A DNA stretch of 64,000 nt from Brachionus plicatilis (lineage: Eukaryota; Rotifera; Eurotatoria; Ploima; Brachionidae), in the NCBI GenBank assembly GCA_010279815.1, contig QEOQ01000444.1:310001-374000 (forward strand), in the 5' to 3' direction. The first letter of the stretch is position 1. The number at the start of each line of letters is the position of its first letter. The position numbers were made by a program, and so were the translations under genes. This document shows, in pieces, positions 45,320 through 57,160 of this stretch. Under the pieces are notes generated by a model. That model saw only the letters and a program-made list of their open reading frames with translations. It ran no database searches and was not told the DNA's origin.

Positions 45320-46440
45320 TGATTAAACAAATTGATGGTACAACATAGAAACCATTATTTTATTCCATTTAATTCAATAGTTTTTGGCAAAGAATCAATC
45401 TTTATTTCTTCGTTATACTTTGATTCTATAAATAGCCATGGTGAAAATTCCATCATAGCCAGAGTTTTTCTAATTGTTTCGAAGCATAAATTAAATAGTT
45501 CACTTCTTGTAATGCTAAAAAATATCATCATCTTGTTTTTCGAAGTAAAAGTGACTTATTGGAAGAACAGACTGGTATTTGAATAATTCATTTGATCATT
45601 TCTTTATAACTTCTAATTTTTGTAAATGAAAAAGATAATCGAAAAAAAATTCAAATTTATTTTCGAAAGTAGTCAGACTAATTTGTATCTTCTACCAATT
45701 TTCCCATTATATTTTGTTGGTATTTCTGCGACTTTGTCAAAATTTATTATGCTAATATCTGTAAGCCAGAATTTACGAGCAATATTTTAGTCATTTATTT
45801 CGATATAATTGATAAGCTCATGTAACTTGTCCTTAATATTTGATGACGAATTGTTTAAACACGGTAATATTTTAAACTTTTGACGAAAGCTTACTGGAAT
45901 ACGAAAGTCCAAATAAAAAATAGTCAACTGTACAAGTATTAGTGAGTCTAATATTTATATTGTTGTTACAAAAATTGGCGACCCAACAAGGCACATGAAA
46001 AAAAAACATCGATTGAAGGGTTATATTGCTTTTTAGAAATTAAGGAATCATTTTAAAATAAAGATGCTGATCTTTTTATTAGGCTATTTTCATCTCGATC
46101 AAGATATGTTTTTTCTTCATTTGATATTTGTTGAGATATTGTGTTAGCTTTTTATATCCTCATTTTCATCATTTTCTGACTCAGAACTTTCTTTCAATAC
46201 ATCACTTATGAATATTGACATCAGAAATCCAGCTGGATTATGTATTTTTTTATTGTCTTTGGCAAATGATAAATAATAAATAATCCTTGCAATGTGAGAA
46301 CAGCAGCCTACAGTTCTCATCCCAGATTTATAGGTACAATACCAACCTTCAATTGCATCTACTTCGTTTTGTAAAATCTTGTTTTACAAACAGCACAGAG
46401 TTTATCGTTTAGATACAATTTCGACATATTTAATTTATGA
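45320..46440 (-). pseudogene. Decayed DNA-transposon protein with a GCCSHIA motif
   Basis: Minus-strand pieces. The first, about 46140-46400, begins near LNDKLCAVCKTRF and continues GWYCTYKSGMRTVGCCSHIA, then YYLSFAKDN, ending in an acidic tail. A Cys-x-Cys/GCC-x-HIA pattern of this kind is common at the C-terminus of widespread animal transposases; I cannot name the superfamily safely. A second, about 45660-45880, reads ILPCLNNSSSNIKDKLHEL and, after one stop, NIARKFWLTDISIINFDKVAEI. A third open stretch at about 45355-45560 is not recognisable. Stops and shifts show it is dead. Confidence 0.5.
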
Positions 46441-47215
46441 TTTTTCGAAATACAAAATTTTTAAAAATTTCAAAATAATCTGTTTCAACAAGCTCAAGTA
46501 ACATTTTGAATTAATGCTAAACATGTGAAAAGATACTTATGGACGAATGCAACTTATTTGGGATAAAAAAAATAAAAAAACTGCTTGATTTAGTTAGAAA
46601 ATAACTTTAAATATGTTTTTGTCAAAAAAAAAGTTAATTTATTTCTTTTTTTAACAAAAAATATCAGGCGCGTAATTTCAATGGTTATAGCCTAAGGTCC
46701 TTTAACCAAAAATTGTGTAATTTTACGTAAAATTAAGTAGGAAATGGTAAGGATTGGTGAATTTTTTTAAAATTTTACATAATTCCATTAAAAACATATT
46801 TATTAAATTTCTGACATAATTTAACGGCTAAAGTTTTCTATAAAAACCTCCCGATGAAAAAAGGATAGTTTTTTAATTTTTCTAAATGGTTAATTAATTT
46901 CCTTAATTAAGTAAACGGGATGATTTTTTCTGGATACAAAAAAAACGGGATCTAATTCCCAAAAACTTTTTATCTTCGTTTAAATTTAGGTTTATCTGTA
47001 GTCTCAGGCATAAAAACTTAATTTAGAGAATTTTTTTGACAATTTTTTATTTGGTAAAAACGCGCATTTTATTTAGAAAAAAAACTTTATATTTACAAAG
47101 AATTAATTTTATTTGAAATGATAAGAGAATTTATATTTTTGCTAACTAAATTATTGTTATCACTTTTATATCATGGATTGACAATGAACTTATAAATTAA
47201 AAAATTAATATGCAA
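46441..47215. other. Gene-free AT-rich stretch
   Basis: No gene. Includes a short ACGTAAAATT-type patch near 46715. Confidence 0.4.
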
Positions 47216-48302
47216 AAAAAGTGTCCTTTTGTGTACTTTTGTTGTGAAAACAATTTTCCCTAGCAAAAAAAGTGTCCTTTTGTGTCCTTTTGTGTACTTT
47301 TGTTATGAATCCTTTTTTCCCTGACAAAAAAAGTGTCCTTTTGTGTCCTTTTGTGTACTTTTGTTATGAATCCTTTTTTCCCTGGCAAAAAAAGTGTCCT
47401 TTTGTGTCCTTTTGTGTACTTTTGTTATGAAAACAATTTTCCCTAGCAAAAAAAGTGTCCTTTTGTTATGAATCTTTTTATTCCTAGCAAAAAAAGTGTC
47501 CTTTTGTGTACTTTTGTAATTGACCTTTATAATTACAGTATATTAACCAAAGATTAAGGAAAAAATTATCTGAGTTAAATAAATCTAATTTAGAATTAAA
47601 CCATATTTTGACTATGAGTAAATCGTCGTCAGACGTTTTACTCATTGTCAAATTAGGGTTTAATTCTAAATTAGATTTATATTAACAAAATACTAGATAA
47701 AATGAAGGGGTCCGGGGCGAAGCCCTGGTTTAGGGAATTTGGTTCAGTAAAAATAATGAGCGAAGTGTCTTTAAAAAATGTCCGACTGAATTTTTAAAAT
47801 ATCTAACGGATACTTTAATTAATTTTCTATTCTTGAATTTTTTAATTAAATTAAGTCAATTGCCAATTGACAAAAGTAAACAAAAGGACACAAAAGGACA
47901 CTTTTTTTGCTAGGAATAAAAAGATTCATAACAAAAGTACACAAAAGGACACAAAAGGACACTTTTTTTGCTAGGAATAAAAAGATTCATAACAAAAGTA
48001 CACAAAAGGACACAAAAGGACACTTTTTTTGCCATGGAAAAAAGGATTCATAACAAAAGTACACAAAAGGACACTTTTTTTGCCAGGGAAAAAAGGATTC
48101 ATAACAAAAGTACACAAAAGGACACAAAAGGACACTTTTTTTGTCAGGGAAAAAAGGATTCATAACAAAAGTACACAAAAGGACACTTTTTTTGTCAGGG
48201 AAAAAAGGATTCATAACAAAAGTACACAAAAGGACACTTTTTTTGCCAGGGAAAAAAGGATTCATAACAAAAGTACACAAAAGGACACAAAAGGACACTT
48301 TT
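47216..48302. repeat. Two minisatellite arrays in inverted orientation
   Basis: Left array 47216-47515: about six units of AAAAAAAGTGTCCTTTTGTG, CCTTTTGTGTACTTTTGTTA and TGAATCCTTTTTTCCCTGGC. Right array 47867-48302: about eight units of the reverse complement. Units are about 40-62 bases and differ in how many copies of a 10-base ACAAAAGGAC block they hold. The spacer (47516-47866) has its own hairpin at 47577-47683 and a G+C-rich GGGGTCCGGGGCGAAGCCC. Long frames across the arrays on both strands are by-products of the repeat. The whole forms a giant palindrome, as in foldback transposons. Confidence 0.9.
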
Positions 48303-48752
48303 TTATGCAAATGAATAATATGGTAAAACAAGTTCATTGTCTATTGCTCTTTTATATTTAATTTGCTCTTAGAAAATAATAAAAGCTGTCAAAGTCTTTA
48401 TTGAATCTGAAGGGAATATGAATTAAAACGATCAATTTAATAAGAAACTTTAAAATTCCTTGGAAATCAAGGGACAAAAAAAAAGAAAATATGCCTTTTA
48501 GCTTAAAAAATAAACCACCCTTCTCCTCTTGTTTAATGAAACATGAGTTAGTTGGTCAATATCCGATTTTACTGTTATAATGTATATTTTTCTCTTTCAC
48601 AGTAAAATCGAAAATTTTTCCTTAAAAATTAAAATAAATCCACTTTTTGTTACATAAAATTGTTAGAATTCCTTTATAAATTTTTCAAAAGATAAAATAA
48701 AAATTTAAATTAACTAAATTAATCTTTATTTTTTAATGAAAAATAAAAAATT
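48303..48752. other. Spacer downstream of the APMAP-like gene
   Basis: No gene seen. Contains AATTTTTTAATTTAA-type sequence only. Confidence 0.4.
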
Positions 48753-49984
48753 TTAATTTAAGTCTAGAACACCTAAAAAATCACTATAAAAGCTTCCCAA
48801 ATATAATTTTTTTCTGTGTTTGATACCCGTGGCTATATTCTCAACAATCTTGCCTGATGGATCATGCCATGAATTTAATGCGTTGCCTTTTAAATCGTAC
48901 TCGGCTATCAGGCCGTATTTTGGAAACAAGGAAAACAAGTATCCAAAGTCGAAGATCTTTTTTTTTTTTAAATTTAAATAATTTTGATATTATCTGATAT
49001 TATTTGATTATTTTGATATACTCACTTTTCCAATAAAATTTCTAATTGACGGCCATGTTCCAAGAAAATCAAGAATGGAATAAAATTTGCTTAACCGGGC
49101 AACAGCAATTGGTACTATTAATGTTTTATTATCAGTTAGTCTAATAGTGTCTCCAAAACCTGGCGTTTGAGAAAAAACTCTGACATCGCCTTTTTTTTCA
49201 CCCTTTAAAACAAACTCCACTATTCTTGACATTACATTTTCGTTGATTAAAATTGAATTTTTGTCGGGCATCAACTGTAGTCCATTGGGAAAAAAAAGAT
49301 TTTCCAAAAGTAAATCTAATTGATCTGTTTTTTCATTGTAGGAAAATAGACGCCCTCTTGGCTGAGCCTCTAAATATTCGAGGAGACCTTGGTCCACGCT
49401 GCGAACATAAGAAGTGTCCACAAAAAAAATCAAATCTTGATCAATATCAAGATCGTTTGTAAACTTCAAAGGTCTTTTTCCAAAACGTTTATCGTTAGAA
49501 TCAACAACAGTTGTTTTAATGCCTAAAATTTTAAAAGATAAAAATTTGGAATTTCAATTTTTGTTTTTTCAAAACCTGTTTTCACATTAATTTTAAGGAT
49601 CCCGTGGAAAGCATCTGCGACATATAAATTTTCATAGTCATTCTCTCTAAATCTTAAACCCAATGGCCTTCCACATTCTTCCAAAGAATTTTTTTTTTCT
49701 TTTAGATTAATTATTAAAGTTTTTAAGTTAATCACCACAATAAATAAATATTACCGCAAAATGCTTGTGTTTGATTTCCTGTTTGTGCAACAAAAGCAAT
49801 GTCAGACAGATTTTTGCTATTTACTCTAATTATCTGTCCGTTAACAATTCCAGTATATAAAAAGTCATCTTTATCAAAAGCAATGCATTCTGGGCCGATT
49901 AATTTTCCTTTACCCACATAAATTGTCTTTTCAAGTTCAGTATTTGATTTCAGATTCCCTTCCAAAGGAACAACATCCGGAAGC
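48753..49984 (-). CDS. APMAP/strictosidine-synthase-like beta-propeller protein, 5' partial
   Basis: Four exons on the minus strand: 49755-49984, 49576-49677, 49026-49522 and 48753-48956, joined by introns of about 50-80 bases with consistent phases. The protein matches animal adipocyte plasma membrane-associated protein, a six-bladed propeller related to strictosidine synthase and paraoxonase-like hydrolases. Landmarks in order: PLEGNLKSNTELE, GPECIAFDKDDFLYTG, CGRPLGLRF, LYVADAFHGILKINVKTG, FTNDLDIDQDLIFFVDTS, GRLFSYNEKTDQLDLLLENL, FFPNGLQL, PGFGDTIRLTDNKTL, then YGLIAEYDLKG and LYLGSFYSDFLGVLDL before the stop. The N-terminal exon, which should carry a signal anchor, was not found upstream of the acceptor at 49985. 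Family members are type II membrane proteins with esterase-like activity; here this is inference. Confidence 0.82.
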
Positions 49985-52900
49985 CTTAAATCACAAAAAT
50001 TTTGAATTTAAACTATTTCAATCATTTAACAAAAAATTCAATGAAAAATTAATAAAATATCAATTTAAAGTTTATCCTCGGAATAATGAATGTGAATACA
50101 AAAAATTATGGAGAAAAAATTAAAAGATCTTATCATCTTTCAAATATTTATTTTAATTTAAATCTTAATATTTGATATTTTTCGTTTTTTAGTGAGAATT
50201 CGATGAGAAGGATGATTAAGGTAAATATTAAGGTAAGAAAAAAAAATAAAAAAAAGATGAACCTTTGATTTGCTAATAAATTTTATAAACAGTTTGAAAA
50301 AATTTAAATAATATCTTATTCATATTTATTTTGTCGATTATCATATACAGTAGTGCTATGATTTTCTTTTTTTACGTAATTATGCGTAAATTTACATAAA
50401 ATTACCAAAGTAAAAAAAAAGTAAATTTACCGGATTTACCAAAATTACCAAAGTAAAAAAAAAGTAAATTTACCGGATTTACCAAAATTAACGTTAAATT
50501 ACAGGAAATTACGTAAATTTTTGTAAAAAATAAAAATTCCAAAAAATACTAAATTTTTTAAGAATTTTGAAATTTTTATAATTTTTTGGGCCTGAAGCGG
50601 AAAAAAAAATTAAATTTTAACATGTCCATGAGGTTCCTTATAGTGTTGAATTCGATTCAAGACTATAAGGTAATATCGAATGTTCGTTCATCGAGAGATG
50701 AGGTAATATTTTATTTTATAAGTCCATTTTGTTATTCTAACATAAAATCAAGGTCTTTAAAAATTATTTTTAGAATTTTTAATTTATCCATTAAGGAAAT
50801 CAAAAGAACTAAATTTTTGCCCTCTATTTTTCAAAATTTAAATTGAATTAAAATTTAGTTTAAATAAATTTTAAAATGGGCTTTTTGAATGAAATTTTTC
50901 TGACAATTCGTCCCTGGCATTAAAAATTTTTTCTCAAAGGTTATAAACTGCTTTTAAATTAAAAGATCAATGTTGAAGTTTTTAACATTTAAGTTTTCAA
51001 TTTTCAATAACATTAATATAATTTATATAGATTTTGCTGCAAAATTTGAAATATTTAACTTAAATACCTTGTTGTTAAATTTTTTCAAACAAAAATTTAA
51101 TCAATAAATTTATTGAAATTGAATAATTTAATTTATTTTTTTATTTTTAAAATAATTATTTTTAATGAATTTAAATAAATTAAGTGTTATTCTGTCTCTT
51201 GACGAATAAGCACTAGCCTGTTAATTTTTTTTTGCGTCGGTCTTGCGGAAGTTTTGTCTAAACTTGACAACAAAAATACAGAAGTGGTCATGGAGGGTGT
51301 GAAATAAAATGGCAAAATATGTGAACAATAGTTAATAATTTAAAAACTTTTATATTTAAAAAATTATTTAAAAAAAAAAAGATAGAAATGAGCATCACTC
51401 AAGCATCAAATGAATCACTTCTATTCCTAGCGTCAGTACAACTAATGAACTTATTTCAGATGTCATTCTCTTTTATCCCAGTACTAATTCAAAATCAAAT
51501 GAAAAAACCAGCACCAATCTTGAGACTTTTAGCTATAAAACTTTTGTAATTTTGTTAAGACCCAAGTATTTAAATCTCTTAATCTTTTTTACTAATCCTT
51601 ATTTAAATATAGTAAATTCATAACTGCAGGCAGAGCACGCTAACACTTAACCACTAATTATTTGTAATAACTTTGGATTCAATTTAATAAAATATTAACT
51701 AAATTAAATTGTTTTGTTTATTTCTTGGCTTAAGTTCAAACTCAAGACTTTACTATTTATAGAGTAAAATTCAGTAAAATTTAGAAAATTTGGGTAAAAT
51801 GGAGTAAAAATTTTGGAAAAATTATTATTAAAATTATATTAAAATTATATAATGATAAAAAAAAATATTTTTTATTGTCCTTTTTTTTATTTTTTTTGTA
51901 TTTATCTGTGTTTTTTTACTAAATTGTTCAATTTGTAATAAAAAAATTATTTTTTTATTACTTACATTAGAGGTGAATTTATTTGTTTTCTACAATTCTA
52001 TTAATTATGATAATTTTTATTTAATAAATTACATTTCGCTTATATTAGATATTTTTATGATGAATTTAATATTTTTTTATTCAATTTGTGGTAACTTTTA
52101 CTAAATCTGAAAAATATTAAGACTCAATTTAAGGCATCCTGAAGTTTATGATCAATTCAAAGAGTTTATCGTTTGATATTAAAATTAATCTTTGAATTAA
52201 TTGAAAACTTTTATTTTAAAATTCTTGACATGTTATGTAGATTTAAAAAATAAAAAAAATCTAAAAATATTTGTAGAAAAGATCGATTTTTTCACTTTAT
52301 TACTTATTTGGAATTTTAATATTTGAAATTCATTTTTAAATTTTATTTTAATTTTGAATGCTATATATAAATACTTTTGAAATAAATAATATCAAAATAA
52401 ACTCTAAAAAAAATCAATTTATAAAAATTTATATTTAAAAATCGATTTTATCAATGGATTTAGAAAATATATTTTTTAATTATTTAATTTTTTTAATCTA
52501 CATAACATGTAAAGCATGTTCCATTAAAATTATTTAAATAAATTTAAAGATTAAATTTAATATCTAAAGATAAACTCCTTGAATTGAAATGATATTGTGA
52601 ATTGATCTTCAACTTCAAGATGCCCAAATTAAAAAAACGGAAAAGTACTTAAGTTAAAGAAATAAACTTTAGTACTTTTCCTTTCTTTTCCTTTTACATT
52701 TTCTTTTTTCTCATTTTTTCCCCAAATTTTTAAATTTTACTGAATTTTAAAGCATTTTCGTTTTTTTCCGAAAATTTACGTAAAAATCGGTTATGTTTTT
52801 TTTCTCAATTTTTTTTTCTTACTGAAAAAGGTCAAATAATGATGATGAACAAAAATGCCTAAAAAATGGCATTTTTGTTTTTACGTAATTTTTCTTAAAA

Positions 52901-54018
52901 AAACCGAAATTTTCGAAAAATTACGTAGAATTACCAAAAATCCTATTATCAAATCAGTACTGTATTTGTAAATAAAAAAACGCTTTAAATTCTGTCTTAA
53001 CAATTTAAAATTTAAATCTACATAAAAACTGGCAACTTAATTTTTTTATTTAACCTTAGACTTATCTTAACAAAAATTTTAAAAAAACTTTTTTAAATTA
53101 GTGTGACTTTGTGTTATATCACTTCGATATTAAAAAAAAAATTTTTTACTTGATATAACTAGCATTTAGTTTCCTCGAAAAATCAATTGATATCAAGGAT
53201 GCATTGGCCTCACATTTTAAAACCAAAAATAAAATAAAGAAAAATTTCTTTTGATTTAGCCAAGTCATTTTTGTTGTTGTTTTTAGAAATAGTAAAAACT
53301 ATGAACGAATAATTCCAATTTATACTTGTTTTTAATATTTATATAATATGTAAAGTATGATATCTCAATATTGACTTGTAAAAAAGTCAAGTAATGTATT
53401 ATTAAGCAATTTTTTTATGAAAAACATCAAACACAAAGCATAATTTAATATGATCTAATTTTTTTCTTTTATTTTTTGATTCATAATAGATCAGCTTTTT
53501 TTTAGTAAATAAAAATTTTGCTTAATAATAAATCTTGACATTTTTCATAAGTCAATATTAAGGTTTTATTTTAGAGGCTTAAGATTTTTCTCATAATCAG
53601 CTATGAATAATATGGCAAATAGATTTTTTTAGTCAAGTCAGTTTTTGGATCAAAATTTAAGTCACCATTCTAAGAGAAAAAGACAGCGAAGGCTACGGAA
53701 AGGCCCAAATAAAACTCTGAAGTCCTCAGTAAAGTTAATGGTTGTGTTTTCAATATTTTTTTTTGACAGATATCAATAGTAATTTTATTATTGTGCATTT
53801 GAACTGTAAACTTCACCTAGATTTTTATGGCAAGCATTTAAAAGTTAGGTAAAAAAAAACTAAGTTTAAGAATAAATATGCTAGGTAAGTTATTTGAAAT
53901 GCTAAGTGTTAAAATTAATAATGTTTTTTTAAAAAATCAAAGTGCTACAATAAAAACAAGGCCACTAAGTTGTTTGATAAAAATGATAAATTAAAACCGG
54001 AAAGAAGTAATGGAGGTA
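49985..54018. other. Four kilobases without a confident gene
   Basis: The missing first exon of the APMAP-like gene may lie here; a minus-strand stretch near 50160-50260 encodes a very hydrophobic peptide (LTLIFTLIILLIEF) but has no ATG or donor in the right place. An 86-codon plus-strand frame at 50586-50846 has no recognisable domain. ACGTAAATTTAC repeats lie at 50345-50525 and 52760-52970. At 53677-53737 is a basic-coding patch (RKRQRRLRKGPNK) of unknown meaning. Confidence 0.4.
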
Positions 54019-54425
54019 GTGTTGGGATCAGTACAAGCGGACACTTAACCGGCCAAAATTTTCAGTAACCGTGACCGTGTTCGTATTAGCCCGGATTTTT
54101 GACCAATCAGCTTAACGGTCAAAAATTTTGACCGCCAAAAGATACGGCAGAAAAAAAACGGGCGGTCAAATATATGGCAAACTTTTTAGCGGGCGGTCAT
54201 TTGGCCGGTCAGCATGACGATCAAAATTTTGGACCGCCAAAAAATACGGTCAACTTTTTTTTCAAAAAAATTAATATTTTTTTCTTAATTTTTAAAGAAT
54301 TTCACGATTTAAGTGGCCGTCCGCCAAAAAGTTGGCCGTATATTTGACCGGTCAACTTAACGGTCCAAAATTTTGACCGTCAAACTGGCCGCAAAAAACC
54401 GTCCATGAAATGAAATGGACCGGTT
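54019..54425. repeat. GACCGG/GGCCG repeat island starting TAGTGTTGGG
   Basis: Like 13027-13200: starts TAGTGTTGGGATCAG and contains a dozen or more ACGGTCAAAATTTTGACCG-type inverted words and GGCCGG. The internal symmetry would allow many small hairpins. No coding potential. Confidence 0.5.
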
Positions 54426-54479
54426 TGAAAATTAAAAAAAACAAAAATATGTTCAAAAGGAAAAAGCTTAAAAAATAAT

Positions 54480-54566
54480 ATGGCTTTACCTGATTATATG
54501 AGTGACAGTGGTACAAGTGATGGTAAAAAAGATGTCGAAGAAATAATAGAGAAAAAAATCTATTCG
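54480..54566 (+). CDS. Possible first exon, chromodomain-like start
   Basis: 29 codons from ATG to a GTATGA donor: MALPDYMSDSGTSDGKKD then VEEIIEKKIYS. An acidic leader followed by VExIIxKK resembles the start of HP1/chromobox proteins, but no KWKG-type second exon was found downstream, so the gene is unproven. It could equally be a chance frame or a transposon remnant. Confidence 0.22.
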
Positions 54567-54589
54567 GTATGAATTAAAGAATAGTTTTT

Positions 54590-54840
54590 AAAAGTCACAA
54601 GTGCTAGTCCGGACTTAAATTTTTAAATTTTCTTTCAAAAGTCCAAGTCCAGGCTTTAAAATTTTGAATACTGAAGAAGAGATTTATGCTAAAATTGCAA
54701 GAATATTCTGATATATGGCAAATCTATTTGCATAAGACAACCCAATAGTATATAAATTTTTTGATATAAAGGCTGATCTGGTAAATTTAGAATTTAAAGT
54801 CCGGACCTGGACTTTTTGGGACTTTTTAGCAAGTCTGGTT
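54590..54840. repeat. AAGTCC-type MITE remnant
   Basis: Begins near TTTTTAAAAGTCACAAG and ends AGCAAGTCTG, with GTCCGGACTT words between. Ends are decayed and no duplication is visible. Confidence 0.5.
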
Positions 54841-55267
54841 TTGAAACAACAGAAGAAGCTCTTGATTTAATAGATTTAACAGTTTTGGCCAAATGATACA
54901 AAAATTCTTCTATCAAGCTGTAAGTCATTGCTAAAATACGGATCACCTTTTTTTTACTAAAATTTGGGCCATCCCTTAGAGACCGAAGGAATAATTTAAT
55001 AAACTCCGATCAAGTTTTTTTTTAGGACAAAATTTTATGCTCTTTCACGCGCAATGAGACCTAAGACAAAGGACTTTTAGTTTTTGCTGCACAGATCTTT
55101 GATATAAGAAAGTCAAAAAATTTCATATCATTAATCGGTCCGTCTTCATATTTAAATCAAAAAATGATTATGGTTAAGATTGTCAGAATCAAAAATGTCA
55201 GAGTCAAATTGTCAGAAAAAAAAATGTCATTTCTGACAATTTTAACAAAGAGATAGCGATAATTTTT

Positions 55268-55470
55268 TTATTGGTTTATTTTATTATAGAAATTATTTTG
55301 GCTATCGTAAATGTACCAATTATTTGAACAAGCAGGCTCACTTGGATTATAATTTGAAATGACGACCCAGTGATTTTTAGCATGAGCTACTTGGATAAAA
55401 AGTGATTCATCAAGTGCATCAGGATTAAAAGGAGGACCCTCAATTGAAAATAATCGGGCATAAACAAATC
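55268..55470 (-). pseudogene. Ulp1-like cysteine peptidase fragment
   Basis: An open stretch of about 65 codons: FNPDALDESLFIQVAHAK, then NHWVVISNYNPSEPACSNNW, then YIYDSQNNF. HW followed about 20-25 residues later by YDS fits the His and Asp of C48 (SUMO-protease-like) peptidases found in several transposons; the Gln and Cys that should follow are missing before the stop. Upstream, in another frame, is an open stretch with LDKNQELNNLHITEFQNLIF that may belong to the same protein. The family call rests on these two motifs only. Confidence 0.45.
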
Positions 55471-55657
55471 ATTTGAACCATATTTTTTAAATATAAGGTT
55501 TTGAAATTCTGTTATATGCAAATTATTTAATTCTTGGTTTTTATCGAGCTTTAAAAGATCTTGAGAAATAGGAACCCGCTCAAAGTTGAGGAACTAGCTG
55601 TGAGAGTATCCTGTACGCTAAGCGTATAATTATTGCTCACTAAAATTTCCTTTACAC

Positions 55658-55828
55658 TTACGTATAAGCTTTAATATAAGTTCTAGGCTCTTTGTTTTGG
55701 AGCAGAATGTAAGCTGCTGGAAACATTCTATTTTGATAAAGACAATTCACTATCTGATGGAAATGAGTCGGACAAGTCTTGAAGGTACCATCAAAATGCC
55801 ATCTTGTAGCGCTTCCTAAAATTTTCAT
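55658..55828 (-). pseudogene. MULE transposase fragment with DGTF motif
   Basis: 56 codons from ATG 55828: WHFDGTFKTCPTHFHQIVNC, then AAYILLQNKEPRTYIKAY. D-G-T-F-K followed by P-x-x-F-x-Q and a later K-x-x-x-x-Y is the start of the MULE DDE domain with the first catalytic Asp. The rest of the catalytic core is deleted. Confidence 0.7.
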
Positions 55829-56159
55829 ACCTATTGGTTAAATGAATATCAAAATACCTATTTTTAATTAAATTTCAATAAAAAGTTTTATTATTGATGT
55901 TCATTAACTTTTATAAATTAGGATTCAATTTAATTTAATTAATATTCAATTGTGAGTTAATTTTTAAAATAAACGTTATATCTTCCAATAAGAAAAAAGT
56001 AAAAACAAAAATCAGGATTGGTTTGACATTTTTATTTCTAAATTATTTTGCACTAAATTTATTTTGATTTTTTTTACATTTTGACTTTTTTTTCTGACAA
56101 TTTTACTCTGATATTTTTGATTCTCAAAATCTTAACCATCTCCTCAAAAAATATGTAAA

Positions 56160-57155
56160 CGGACCACTTTTTTTAGCCAAAGGCCTGCCTTCGAGCGCCC
56201 ATCACTATACTGGTCCAACTTTTTGTGCTCTTTCTTCTCCGAATAGGAGTTTGAAAAAAAAATTTAAAATTTAAAACTTTCTTGATTGGTTTTTAAACAC
56301 GATCTTTTTTTAATTTCACATCTGTTTTTGAATAATCAAGATTAATTTCTTTTACATTAGAATTTTAATTGAGGTCGATAAACCTCTTTTAATCTAATGT
56401 TTTCTATTTACAAATACTAAAATTTCAATTGACTTAATCTTGACCATTAGAAAATATCTTTTTTTCTTAATTATTTGTTTTTTTTTGTATGCTCAATTGT
56501 TGAAAATATTAAAAAAAATTTATCTTGATTATTCCGAATAATATTTGTAACTGATTAAATTGCATTTAGCTTTCAATGAGGTCGATATACCTTTTTTAAT
56601 CTAATGTTTTCTATTTACAAATACTAAAATTTTAATTGACTTAATCTTGATCATTAGAAAATATCTTATTTTCTTAATTAATTGTTTATAGTTTAAGCTT
56701 AATAGGAGGAAATATTAAACCAATAAAGTGGTGGGCGCCGGAAGGCGGGCCTTTGGTACTGTCTAAAAAAAGTGATCCGTAAAATTTTTTGGGTTCTTTC
56801 TTTTTACAAAGATCTGTGCAGCAAAAACTAAAAGTCCTATGTCTTAGAAAATTTTTACTAAATAAAATTTATAACTAAAGCAATTTGCATAATTCTTCTG
56901 TAGCAGGAACTAAAATTATTAATTAATGTTTCTTTAAACCATTTAATTTAATTGGTTGAAAATTATGGAATTAACAAATTAAAAAATGTTGTGTATATTT
57001 TATTAATCAACCAATAGAATAAATAAATAACATTAAATTAAGATTTCGACTTTGAAATTTTTTTTTGTCCCATTAGAATTTATAAAATTAATACTCGAAC
57101 TTTTTTCCACGCGGTGTCCTTCACGCGCAATGAGACCTAAGACATGGGGTCTTTT
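56160..57155. repeat. Nested direct and inverted repeats
   Basis: CCAAAGGCCTGCCTTCGAGCG at about 56178 is inverted at about 56735-56760 (GCGCCGGAAGGCGGGCCTTTGG). Inside, about 56370-56470 and 56577-56690 are direct repeats (GAGGTCGATA, TAATCTAATGTTTTCTATTT). The word CGCGCAATGAGACCTAAGAC occurs at 55048 and 57126, and GACTTTTAGTTTTTGCTGCA occurs at about 55074 and inverted at about 56815-56835. Probably remains of one element family inserted and rearranged several times. No gene. Confidence 0.55.
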
Positions 57156-57160
57156 TTTAA

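Larger units (their letters stand above)
55158..56144 (-). mobile_element. MULE-like element with DDE fragment and Ulp1-like peptidase fragment
   Basis: Inverted ends GGTTAAGATTGTCAGAATC (left, near 55165) and GGTTAAGATTTTGAGAATC (reverse complement of the right, near 56140), followed by AAAATTGTCAGAAA-type subterminal repeats. On the minus strand it encodes a MULE DDE piece (55658-55828) and then a C48/Ulp1-like piece (55268-55470). A related copy lies at 57634-58990. The target duplication could not be settled. Confidence 0.7.

Noticed and set aside
47700..47730. Helitron 3' end (hairpin near CTAG)
   Set aside because: GGGGTCCGGGGCGAAGCCC can fold, but there is no CTRR end beside it, no 5' TC start and no Rep/helicase remnant.
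47216..48302. CRISPR-like array
   Set aside because: The repeats are contiguous with no unique spacers, occur in both orientations, and the genome is eukaryotic.
47968..48361. Overlapping long frames on both strands (KVHKRTQKD-type repeats)
   Set aside because: They lie entirely in the minisatellite; any stop-free unit whose length is near a multiple of three gives such frames. No start context or domain.
50160..50260. Missing signal-anchor exon of the APMAP-like gene
   Set aside because: The hydrophobic minus-strand stretch has no ATG in frame and no GT donor before its stop, so it cannot be joined to the exon at 49984.
50586..50846. 86-codon plus-strand frame
   Set aside because: Lys/Ile/Phe-rich content expected from AT-rich DNA; no domain, and it begins inside an A-rich low-complexity run.
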